From assembly GCA_037178975.1 (NCBI GenBank), contig JASJZH010000005.1, positions 620,001 to 684,000 on the forward strand: a stretch of DNA of 64,000 nt, read 5' to 3'. The stretch is from Oscheius tipulae. Its lineage: Eukaryota > Nematoda > Chromadorea > Rhabditida > Rhabditidae. A program made the translations under genes and the position numbers. This document shows, piece after piece, positions 45,955 through 56,692 of this stretch. Under the pieces are notes generated by a model. It had not been told where the DNA came from. It worked only from the letters and a program-made list of their open reading frames with translations, and ran no database searches. Numbering within the stretch: the stretch's first letter is position 1; each line of letters starts with the position of its first letter.

Positions 45955-48900
45955 ATTTCTGAATAAAATTTGTATAGAAGTGATCAGACACTAATTGGTC
46001 TCATTAGACCCATGTCACCCCGAACAATTACAGGATTTCCAATGGGATTTACACCTCAAGCCCTGACAAATGACCACGAGGGGTCAAAGGCGTTCCGCCT
46101 GTTGCGATCGGAGGTGTTGAAGGCTGTAAATCACGTCGTGCGACACGTAAACTTGGTCATTTCGAGGTGGAAATGGTGCCTTTTCCCTCTTTTCAAGTGT
46201 TAATTCACTTTGGCAACATTTTTTTCGCGTAAAACTGACCCCAGCGGGTGGGATAGTTACGCCCGTCTATAGAGACAAGAGAAACCAGTCAGCGCAGAGA
46301 ACCGAGAATCCAAGCGCACTCTCGCTAGGCGCATAAATCGTTTAATACCCGCTCTTCTTATCACATTACCTTGAAAAGAGTCGCTCTATAATCGTCCTCA
46401 GCGTGTTAGGAGACAACAGAACGTGTATTTTTATGTTTCCTGTCGTAAATCGAGCTAAATATGCCTCTTTATTATATTTTGGGGTTTAGATCCGTTTTTA
46501 CAGCTTGCGGCTGTGCTAAAAACATGAAAAGAGCAGAAAGTATGAGAGAAACTGAAAAAAATCTGACAACGTAGAGGAATAAATATGATAAGTACTCAAA
46601 TCCACGTGCCGGTTGTTTCAATCTGTCTTTCAAAAACATGTTTTTATGTCGACGCCATTTCTTCAGCTTTCCGCTTCCTTTTGCCATGCTAAATTTACTA
46701 ATTTCATGCCTACTCTTACCTGTTTTCTTTGCTATTCCGATGCCAAATCCTTGTCCTATTGTTTCGCCATCAATTCACAGAAAAAAACCGCCTAGGAAAG
46801 TACTCTCTAAAGAAAAAAATAGTTGTTCCAAGCTTTCTGCATTTATTTCCTGTGTTTTCTCTTCTGTTTACCAGTTCAATTTGCTTTCTTCACCTCTTAG
46901 AAAGACTAGAATACTGTTTCCTTCAATGTTAGCTCCGGATACGGTTTTAAAAACACAAATGAAAATGTTTCCCCATTCCCCGAGTCGAAGATTCCTCCTT
47001 TATAAATTACCAATTATTCTCAGCTTAACAGGCTGCTGAAATATGATCCTCCGGGAGTTCAAATCAGGGCCGAGGTGATGGACATTTGATAGCAGGCCGT
47101 ATAATCCGTCACTTTGCACACATTTCGTCCTCGAGAACTAATTGGCCAGTGAAAAGTCGCTGTGTTTTAGTCGAAAGTCTCAAAAGTGCAACAGCTGGTG
47201 CCATTCCTTGCATTTTTCTAGCGCGAACGGCTTTTTTTGAGGTGTGAATCTCTTCCGATTGCCTCATTCGATGCATTGTTGAACTTGTGGCGCAATCTAA
47301 CAGCCGGAATGGGCAAAAAGTGGATCGTGAATGTTGCGCAAGTGTGCTGTGCGTGTTTACGAGTTCCGAGAGAGACTGAGAGACAGCCGGGTCGCACTGT
47401 ACTCTTTCCCCCAAAATTCTTTGGCAAATCTGGGCGTTTCATCTCTTTCCTCGAGTCTGAACCCGTGATTGCTGGTCTAGAAAAAGCAGCGTTCGGTAAC
47501 AAGTGGTTCTGACCACTTTCTCTATCCTTTTTTTGCCCATCAAAGTTCGGAAATATGGTACTTTTCAAGAAATTTCACGTTGTAACCAGCCCACCTCTAA
47601 TTGACGGTAATGCGAGAGGACACCTTGTTCTTTTTCTAATTGCTGCCTATTGTGCTTGTTTTGTCCAAAAATTAGTAATAGCATTGTTTTCCAGTATTTT
47701 GCGTCCTCCAGGCTCCTGTGTTTTGACCAAAAGTGCTTGTAAAGTTGAAGAACCAGCTCTGTCGCCAATTTTCCAGCTAGTTTGCTCTTCTTGGACGCAT
47801 ATTTCCCACTCAAGGTGTCCTTAAATTAACTCCAGCCGTCTTTGCCAGGTGTGTGCCTTTTTCTCGTTCAAAATTCCCGATCAAAAGATTTCTGTCCTCA
47901 TGAAAAATCAGCTCTGGCAATTATTACTCAGCGTTCAGTCTCCTCCGAAGCCTAAAGACGCGAAAGCATCTAGCCTCCATCTGGTCCAAAAATGACCGCA
48001 GTCATGATCAACAAGCGCTAGAAATACATTTGCTACCATCTCCTGACTGTTCTGTGCCTATAATCTAGAACAATTCGTCGTTCGTGATTTTCCAGCTATT
48101 TGCTCCTCACTTGACCAATAATCCTAGCAGATTTTGCTTTTAGCCTCCAAAACTTTGCCTTGAGAATGGTTTTCAAGCTTTTGAGACGTTTCTCTTCCAA
48201 CTTTCTAACCTCCCGTGCCTGTGAACTCCACAAAATTTGATCTCAGAGCCTTTACCACTTCCACAGACGTTTCACTTTCAGTTTGCTCATCTGTTATGCC
48301 TCTAAACTGGAAAAGTTAGCACATACAATAATTTCCGAGACCTTCACTTCCCTCCTTGTCCACTTTTCCGCTCGTTCCACCAGCCTAATTCAGCCCCGAG
48401 ACACCCTGTATTTACTCTCAATGTTTCCATTCATGCCTAGAAGGACGATCTGCCTCTTCGTGGCCCGTTTTGCATACGCCTTGTGAACTCTAACAACCGG
48501 AGGAGCGCCAGATTGCTTTCAAGATCTTATGCGTTAGGGCTTATGAGGACTAGTCAGAGAGTAATGGATGTTTTTAAGCGACAGTGAGACAATGTCTTCC
48601 CCCAAAAGGTCACTGGGCCTTGTTTGTCAGCCGAGGAGAGTCGTTATCAGGCCTAATTGCAAAGCTGACCCGATTTTTTGAGCCTCAGTGTTGTCTGATT
48701 ATTGTGTAGAAAATTGGGCAAAAAAGGCGGTCTGAGACTTGTTATTAAACTGCTCGTCTCCGTCCTTTGTCATTTTCCAGCGGATAAGTCATGTCTACCA
48801 CATTTTTACATCAGTTTGCCTTCAGAACTGTCACCTTTCACTCTAATCACCTTTATTTTATCGGATTTTGCGGTTTTAACCAGTCTGGGCTTCACTTTTA

Positions 48901-49385
48901 GCTTATTTTTCTCTACTTCAGCCCTGTCAAATCGTTATGTTCTCTCTCAAATCACCCTATTCTCAGATTCGTTCGGCTCAAAACAACCGTTCATTACAGT
49001 TTCTCTTTCACCCCCTGTCCAGTTCATCTCGCGCTCTCACTTTTGGCGCCCAGTCGGGGGACAGAAATGGAGGGAGATTTGAAATTATCGGCTGCGGCCG
49101 CGTTCATGCTAATGAACAGCTGATTCTCGAGGCCATTTTGTCATTTTTTAGAAGAAAAAGTGACCAAAGAAATCCTGTTTTCCCGCCTTTTTTTGCTCTT
49201 TTCACCCTCCTGTTTAGAGATCTTTGTGTCCACCTCCTGCTCTCTGCTTATAAACAATGCCCCCTAATTCCTAAAGACTCATTTTCAGCTCTTTCTCTTT
49301 ATAATTTCTGCTAAAAATAGATGAACTTTTCAGAGACTTGCTCTCCCGAAGGAAGAATTCCTCCCCCAGTAGATGAACAAAAACT
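45955..49385. other. 3.4-kb gene-poor stretch
   Basis: No open frame here has domains, splice structure or a clear coding bias. TTTTCCAG-like motifs recur often, suggesting either an old transcribed region or chance in T-rich DNA. No tRNA, rRNA or transposase seen. Confidence 0.45.
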
Positions 49386-52300
49386 ATGGACTCGAATGAA
49401 CTCGACCCCTGTCTGGCGGCAGAAGCCCGGATGAAGGAGAGTGTCATCAGCAACAAGTAGGCCTCTTTTTATACGGGGTTTGGGGCAACGGAAACGAACA
49501 TTTTGACCGAAATTGACCACCTCCTATAGAAGCTAAAACAGACTTTTTCGGCTTATAATGGCGTTGTTTGTCCTAAAATCGGTTGAAAATCGGAGTGCGA
49601 GAAACTCTGTCGTAGTTTTGAAGGAAAAATAAAAAAAATCAGTAACTTATTTCGTGGCCGAAACACTTTTATCGCAAAAAAGTTCAAAACTAGAATCCGC
49701 GTAGTCTATCAGGCAGAGGTTAACTGCCTGTCATCAAAAACTTTTGCGCGACACCTTTGTTTTTTACTACAATGGGACCTTTTTATCTGCCGATCCATGC
49801 CGTGGCAGAGATCAGTTGACCACTGCTATCTAGGGCTCTTCGGCTAAAACTTCATTTACTACCACATCTCCTTGCGAAAACACTGACCAAATTCATAGAT
49901 TGTCTCGTTTGGAAATCATAGAGATCATCAAGTTCTGCCAGACTTACAAATGTAGACGTTTTTTCTATCATAAAACTCGCACGCCGGTCAACAACATCAT
50001 GTTTTAGGGTCAAGTTGCTCATTCTCATCATCGGCGTCGTTCTTATGCTCATTCTCTTCGGTCTCGGACTCTTCTTCTTACGTGAGTTTTCGCTTTTTCA
50101 TCTTATTTTTCACTCTATCCCGCCCAAAAACTCACAAGTATTCCAGTCCGCAGTACCCCGACAATGGAAGATCTCTACGACGACCCGATTCCCTTCGTGC
50201 CGTCTGACCTGACCGGCAAGAATGCTCTCTACGCCGAAAAGGTTCGTTTTTCATTAATTTTTAAGCCCAAAATCGGCTTTTTTTTACATAATTTCAAGCC
50301 CCTTTAGCGTCCATTTATCGTCTCTCTTCTACCCATGTTTATCGTGAAAAATGAGGTCTGTCTCTGTGTGAGCCCCTCTGCATGCCAAGATCCCTGAATT
50401 TTGGGTGTTTTTTTGGTGCTTCGACAAGAAAAATGACCATCTTTTCAGGATGGAATCTCTGTCACGCCGATAACGAAGTTTTCTCCGTCGACCAAAACTA
50501 CTGAAAGGTTGGTACATTCCTCTTTCTATTCGCTATAAAATTGACATCACAATGGAGGATTCAGGTTGCTATAAAAGTGCTTGAGGACGTGGTTTTCCGA
50601 GCAAAATGAGCTAGAAATTTGGCGTCAAAAGTGAAAATTAAATTCGTTATAAAAGTGCCTAATTACATGTACCTTTGGCAAAAAAATGAGCTTAAAATTG
50701 CATCATAAGAACCTTTTTTCGCTAGCCTCACACCAGCTTCTGCACCTTTCCAGACCGCCCAGTTCAACTACTCGTTCTTCTCACCCCGGAGAGACCATAA
50801 TCGCCTTGCATTCCGATAAAGAATACAAAAAGAAGGAGCCCGTTATGAGGAGTATGGAGATTCTGAAGACTACGAGGACTTCCACAACTCTTCCTGGGTA
50901 AACTTTTGCATCTTGTTGCACCATAACAGCTTTGCTGCCTTGCTATAAGCTCCAAAGAGGTCCCGTCACGGGTTTTCCAAATTCGGCACGAGTGCTCGAG
51001 ATCTTCGCCTTTTGCGGTCACAATAATTGTATTGGCCTTGTAATCAAATTGTGTGACCAAGAAAAACGTACCTGGCAACAAATTTAGGTGAAAAAAAAAT
51101 ACGTCGCAAATGTTTGAAATATGCAATCATAGAGATCATCAAGTTCTGTATGGGTTCAGCTTACCTATTTTAGCCGATTACTACGTTTTTCTTCTCGCTT
51201 ATCTCCAAATCTGTTGTCAGGTACATGCCTGGTATTCGATTACGCGAATAGAACCGTGGAAAATGGTGAAAACTCAGTAATTTCGAAATTGCTTTTTCGC
51301 GCGCAAATACTGAGTGGCGAGCATAAAAGTTCAAATGCCGCTCGGAAACGGACTATAGCGCGCTGGGCTGTGCCTCTGAGCAAGCTAGGTTCGATCCCCG
51401 TCGATGTTTTTTCGGGGTTTTTGAACGGGCGGCAAACTTGGTTAGCACTACTTTGCTCAAAAGAAGGGTAGTTTTCAATGAAGGGGTCCCTTCAAGGGGA
51501 GCAACAAAAGTCGTGTTAGTCAATGGTATCACACGGAAGAAAAGTATAGGAACTTCAGGGTCAGGTTTACCATGCCTTTTTCCGTTCAAAATGCTTTGTC
51601 TCTTTACAAAGGCGTAAGTTCGACGTCGGGGGCGTTCTACTGTCAAAATCAGCCAAGTTAACAATAGTCAGGTGTTAGCGTGCTGGACAACGAATCGAAG
51701 CGACCGGGGTTCGATACCCGCCAATGTTTTTCGGGCGGCGGAGCCGTCAAAGACGTTTTTCTTTAGAGTGGTCCGAGTTCTCACGACAAACATTGACACA
51801 TTTTGCGGAAACAATGACCTGGGCCAGTCTTTTGAGGAAAACCAAAGTTTGACAGAAAATAAACCCGGAAACTGGCAAAATGTGCTGATTTTACCTTTAG
51901 CTATAAAATTTGGGCTGTTTCCTTCAAGAAAACTCTTTTTTTTCGCTCACTTCCCCCTATTCCTTCGCCTTTTAGCCCCATCGAAATCCCGACGACGACA
52001 ACCGCTCCCACAACTTCAGCTGCGCCTCCTCCTCCCACGACCACTACCTCTCGAGGCCGCACGCCGTCGAATCGAGCTGGAGGAGCTGCTGACTCTCAGC
52101 CAATCGTCCCGACTATCCCCACCAACGATCTCCAGTCTCATCCGACCAATATTCCGTTGACCGATGATGTTCGCAAGGTTTTTTTTTTTTTTTTTTTTTG
52201 GCTAAAATTAGGGATTCAGAACTGTCTGGATCATCACCGTGGCGGGTACTCGAGCTCCGGAATCTATAAGATCAGTCCCGATGGAGAGGAGCCATTCTTT

Positions 52301-53873
52301 GTCTTCTGCGACATGGAGACGGATGGAGGTGGATGGGCTGTCGTACAGAGGTAGATTTTGTGGATTTCTTCCAGAAAAACTTTGGTAGTCTGGCTAGAAA
52401 TGGTAGTCAAGTGAGCTGATTTATTGGAAGTAAGAGTCTAGCGATAGCCAAACTGATGGAAACGGTAGTCAAGGCTCTGGAAACGATGGTAATAATAACT
52501 AACGTAACTAAAAAGGACAGTTAGGAAAATGGTAGTCAAGCTACTGAAAGTCGCAGCCAGGAGACTAGAAACGGTAGTCAAGTAACCAGAAGTGGTAGTC
52601 TAGACATTGGAAAGGGTAGTCCAACCAATTGATCATCGCGGTAGACTCACTAGACTTACTCAGAGTCTGTTCGAAGCACTAATAGAGACAGTCTACTCAC
52701 TAAAAAGTCCTGGTAGTCACGGAACTCATTGGAACTGGTACTACCAGTCTGGTAGTCAAGGAGCTGTAAATGCTCGAGTATATGGATAATTTCTGACTTT
52801 CTCTCTCTCTCTCTCTCAAAACACCCCATTTTTAGACGCACCAGCGACGAGTACAAGTTCGAATCGGCCTACTTTGACCGCTACGAGCCTGGCTTTGGCT
52901 CTCTTCGAGGTTTTCCCATTATTTGCCCACTTTTTAACTCTTAAAATCTACAGGAAATCACTGGCTGGGCTTGGCTCCGATGCATCGTATCGCCCCGGCC
53001 CACGAGAAGCCTCAGACGCTTCGAATCGAGCTCCGCGGAGACACCTGTACCTCGAAGGCTGGCTGTAGCGGCAGCCCCGATGGATTCTGGTGGGGCGAGT
53101 ATGAATTTGCTGTGGGTTTTGGTCGTTTTGATCCCAGAAAACGCCCATTTTTTAGCTCGGAAACCACGAGTCCGGCTACGTGCTCCTGGTCGGTGAGAAG
53201 GAGCAGCGTGGAAATCTGACGAATCCCTCCTGTCCAAAGATGACCCAGTGGCAGGTGATGTCCAACGGACAGCCGTTTAGCACCTTCGAGAAGGACCGCG
53301 ACCAGAATAAGGAGACGAATTGTGCGCAGATGAGGAACAGGGGGTCAGTTTTTCTTCCATTTATAGAGCATCTAGTCTCTGAAAAGAACCTGGCTGAAAT
53401 CATTGATTCCTACGAAAGAGTGAAATAACGATCGAAAGTAGAATTGGAAGTGATTTTGCTATCCGCCCATCCCTGCTATCGAAAGTCACAGCCAGCTGGA
53501 ACTAAATTGGAGTAGGAAAGCCAAAGCCAATTTAGACTTCCTTTCGAACGTTCAGCTTCACCAAACTGCTCTAGAAATTTGCATAAATCTTCAATGCCCT
53601 TCAAGCTCTATTTGTGCTATTAGTCTATATCATTTGACCCCAAAATATTGCCAAGTTTTGAGCGATATCCCTCAAAGTTGTCGTATTTTTTTTATAAAAG
53701 ATCTTTATCTCAGAGCCTGGTGGCATCGTGACTGCACAACGCTCGCTCTCAATGGTCGCTACGGACAGCCAAAGAACACGCAGAGCGGCTTGTTCTTCTT
53801 CCGCGACGCCCCGAAAAACGGCTATACTGTGCACCCGCGCGAGACTCTGATGATGCTCCGACCTCGACTGTGA
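49386..53873 (+). CDS. Type II membrane protein with fibrinogen-related domain
   Basis: Eleven exons (49386-49456, 50008-50081, 50147-50241, 50449-50507, 50754-50897, 51976-52177, 52220-52350, 52836-52909, 52954-53111, 53156-53343, 53714-53873) give 451 aa. A short cytoplasmic N-terminus precedes one TM helix ([20 protein letters not shown]). A long Pro/Thr/Ser-rich stalk follows, likely O-glycosylated ([19 protein letters not shown]). The C-terminal ~220 residues form a fibrinogen-related domain: [41 protein letters not shown], a calcium-site-like DRDQN, NCAQ and [15 protein letters not shown]. Such domains in ficolins and FIBCD1 bind glycans or acetylated groups; ligand unknown here. The fifth intron (1.1 kb) contains two tRNA-derived elements and the seventh a minisatellite. 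Confidence 0.92.
51356..51440 (+). mobile_element. tRNA-derived SINE-like element, copy 1
   Basis: TATAGCGCGCTGGGCTGTGC (A-box region) and CTAGGTTCGATCCCCG (B box) at tRNA spacing, followed by TCGATGTTTTTTCGG and GGGCGGC. The same tail follows copy 2, which suggests a SINE rather than a lone tRNA pseudogene. In an intron of the fibrinogen-domain gene. Confidence 0.55.
51668..51744 (+). mobile_element. tRNA-derived SINE-like element, copy 2
   Basis: CAGGTGTTAGCGTGCTGGAC (A-box region), then GGGGTTCGATACCCG (B box with a good GGG/CCC T stem), then CCAATGTTTTTCGGGCGGC. About 300 bp downstream of copy 1 in the same orientation and intron. Confidence 0.6.
52380..52760 (+). repeat. Degenerate minisatellite with GGTAGTC core
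   Basis: At least eight irregularly spaced copies of GGTAGTCAAG or close variants, separated by 15-40 nt, within an intron of the fibrinogen-domain gene. Inverted relative to the array at 9490-10050. Confidence 0.7.
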
Positions 53874-55461
53874 TCTGCTCCCCTCCGTCTCTCTCTTCCC
53901 CTCTCTAGTCAGTTTTCTCCATTTGTGACAGTTTGATCCCATCCCTTCTATTTTGGTGCTTGTTCCCGTTTAAAAATGCAATCCTCCTCGATCCTCAGAC
54001 ATGTTTACGGTCCCTCTCTTTCTCCCTGTCTCTCTGACTGACCCCCTTTCTCTCTGTCGTTTGCACTACCCTATAGCTCGTTCCGAACCCCTATATTCTC
54101 CGTCTCTCCCTGCCTCTCTCAGGTCCTAGAGGGAACCATAGTTCTCTTTGATCCTGTAAGGATCCCCCGTTTTTGTTGTGTTTTCCCATACATCTTTCGT
54201 TATTTTCCAATCTTTCTCTCTATCTATCTTTTCGTTATAATGAATCGAATGGTCTCTCTATTTCTGTTTTTTTGGACCGGATTTGTTCCGGTTGCCTGGG
54301 GGATGTACCCTGGACAAAGATCCCTAATGAGGAGGAGGAGAGACGCTTTGGGCTGACCATCTGCTCCCTCTCTCTCTCCCACTGACCGGAACAGCTGGCT
54401 GGTCAGTTCTAATAATCAGTGTGACTGGCTGACTAGGCCTTTATTTCTTCTGCAATTCAACATCCTCAGTACTTCCTATTGACTTCTGAGTTTTCCAAAA
54501 AAAAAAAAAAAATTGCAATGATATTTTTGTATGGTCTAACGGTCCTAGAGGAGCATTTCTACCTCTAGGACCGTTAGACCCTGTTATTTTTTTCAGCTAA
54601 TTGAATCTCCCGCATTTCGCGCGATAATTTAAACCATTTTTATTCCACAGCTCCAAGGAAAATGTGTTTCTGACGATTTTTGTCGACGTTCGCTCTCATT
54701 GTGTTAAAACACTACTCTATACTCATGTGGATAAATTACATACAAGTAATAAAGAGAATGGAATGGAATTGGGCTGTAAAATGCGAGTAAAGCTCTAAAG
54801 TATCAAATTTTAGCATTTTTCTACTCTTTTTGATTTGGCCTAGCTTATTTTCCATGCTCATTGAGGTAACCAGCATACGAGAGCTGAAAACCTACAGCAA
54901 AATGTGAAAATCACGACTTTTTCGACGTTCTCGTTTGAACTGTGCGTACCAACTTTGGGCACTTGGGCAATAACCAGAAACTCTGTTTTGCCTTTCTGTC
55001 TAGCCGAGGCCAATATTTAGACTACAGCCCTCAGCCTAGATGATTCAGTTAGGAGAGAGGAATGGCCTAATACTAGAGAGTTTCTATATGTTTGCTGCTC
55101 TTACATGGATATAATTGTGTGTTAAATAAGGGGTCAGTCGGAGTGACATGAGTCTCCACTCTCGGTTTCCACTTCATCTAGAAAACCTACTTTTGTGGCC
55201 GAAACTTCAGTAACTTGAACCCAGAAAACAAGGTGTCAAAAGAAAAACAAGTACTCTTTTGAGTCAATAAATACCGGAAGACGATATGGCTAAACCAATA
55301 TTGAAATTACAAAAAACCACTGTAATATCAATCTCACAAAGAGAAAAAGAGCGTACGTGAGATCCCGTCGCGAAAAATTGGTCCGGGTGGCCGTGAGCGA
55401 GAAAAAGGTCGACTCTCTCTCTTCCAACCGGCTGTCTGTTATTGCTCCCCCTCTTCCGAAA
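53874..55461. other. Intergenic with hairpin
   Basis: Begins with CT-rich simple sequence (53880-54120) belonging to the 3' UTR or flank of the fibrinogen-domain gene. Contains the perfect hairpin at 54533-54580 and an AATAAA near 54748. No coding region seen. Confidence 0.45.
54533..54580. repeat. Perfect 19-bp stem, 10-nt loop
   Basis: GGTCTAACGGTCCTAGAGG (54533-54551) is exactly complementary to 54562-54580, loop AGCATTTCTA. It may be an RNA hairpin, a relic of an inverted-repeat element, or a recent small inverted duplication. Confidence 0.85.
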
Positions 55462-55858
55462 ATGTCTTCCCACGAACATTCCCCAGAACTTGATCAGCTT
55501 GACGTTGGTTTATTTTCCAGTAAATTTTCGACAGTTTTGAATAGGAAAATGACAGAATATTTAGGTGGTTATACCAAGTTCGAATCTACCTTGTTGTTCG
55601 AAGACAGTGGTCAGAGAAGAAGTGAAGGCAGTGGTGATAGAACAGGAGGAGATGCCCAAGACGAGGTCGAGTCAAGGGAAAGAACAGGTAAGACATGGAG
55701 ATAGAGACAGCGACCGTTCCTGACCCATAGCCAGCTTGATTCGCCTCGTCTCTTTGATAGACAGGAAATTAGAAAGCTTAGAAGTGTACATGGTTTCTCT
55801 AAACTGTTCCATGGTTCTCTTGACTCTCTCTGGTATTCTCGACGGACAGAAACAGTAG
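55462..55858 (+). CDS. Hypothetical two-exon protein
   Basis: Exons 55462-55687 and 55761-55858 join in phase through a 73-nt intron with consensus ends, giving 107 aa starting MSSHEHSPELDQLD. The first exon is acidic and Glu/Gly-rich; the second is short and hydrophobic and ends at TAG. No known family. It could alternatively be an upstream part of the KDM1B transcription unit. Confidence 0.3.
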
Positions 55859-56397
55859 CCAGGAGGGAAAAGTACAGTCGCGACGGAACTTTGCTTAACG
55901 CACTCCATGACTTATGGCTGGTAACATTACATGGAATATTCAGGAGTAAAAGGATCGAAAGACTTTTTTGAACCGTTCCATTGTCTTTTGCCGGGCTTGG
56001 AGTAGTGACTGACTAGCCTTTGGCGCATTCTTGATGTGTTAAGAACTCATACTGTGAGGCATTAGACCACTGAATATCTTATAGAAACTATTTGTCATAA
56101 ACCTGCTTCGTGTTTAGGAGAAACGTTTTCGATACACCGTAGTATCTCATTAACTAATGTGAAAATGTCTGGGAAACTGACCGTCTCTAAAAACCAATTT
56201 GCTGGTTCTAATTGCCCTTCTAATTGCACTTGGCACCACGGCAGCTCGTGTGCCCGTGCCCTGACCCTCTCTCGTCCATTATACAATCAAATGTGTGTTG
56301 GCGATCGATTGCTGACCAGTGCACTGATCATTTTTTTTCGTTCCGTCACCAGTTTCCTGCTTTAGATTTGCTTAAAAAGAACAATTTTCAGGGTAGC

Positions 56398-56502
56398 ATG
56401 CCCGAGGAGGAGTCTCTCTCCCCTAGGAGTAGAAGGAGAAAGGAATCCTTCTCTCCGTCACCGAAACCAACTACTACCACTGTGGTTTTGAAAAAAGTTA
56501 AG
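56398..56502 (+). other. Possible 5' exon of KDM1B
   Basis: A TTTTCAG acceptor is followed by ATG (56398) and 35 codons rich in Ser-Pro and Arg (MPEEESLSPRSRRRKESFS) up to a GTGGGT donor. Composition suits the disordered, NLS-bearing N-terminus of KDM1B, but the phase does not fit the next recognised exon, so the join is unresolved. Confidence 0.4.
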
Positions 56503-56692
56503 GTGGGTCGAGTTCAGGGAGAGGGATACAGTGAGACAGATTAACAGAGCTACAGGGAGACAGAGAGAGGCAGAGAGACACAGAGACAGATGGGCGGAGA
56601 GACGTGAGTTAAAAAGATGGAGAGACAGAGGGATAGAAGTACGGAGAGACAGAGAGACAAAGAGTCACAAAGAAACAGATAGATAGAGAGAC

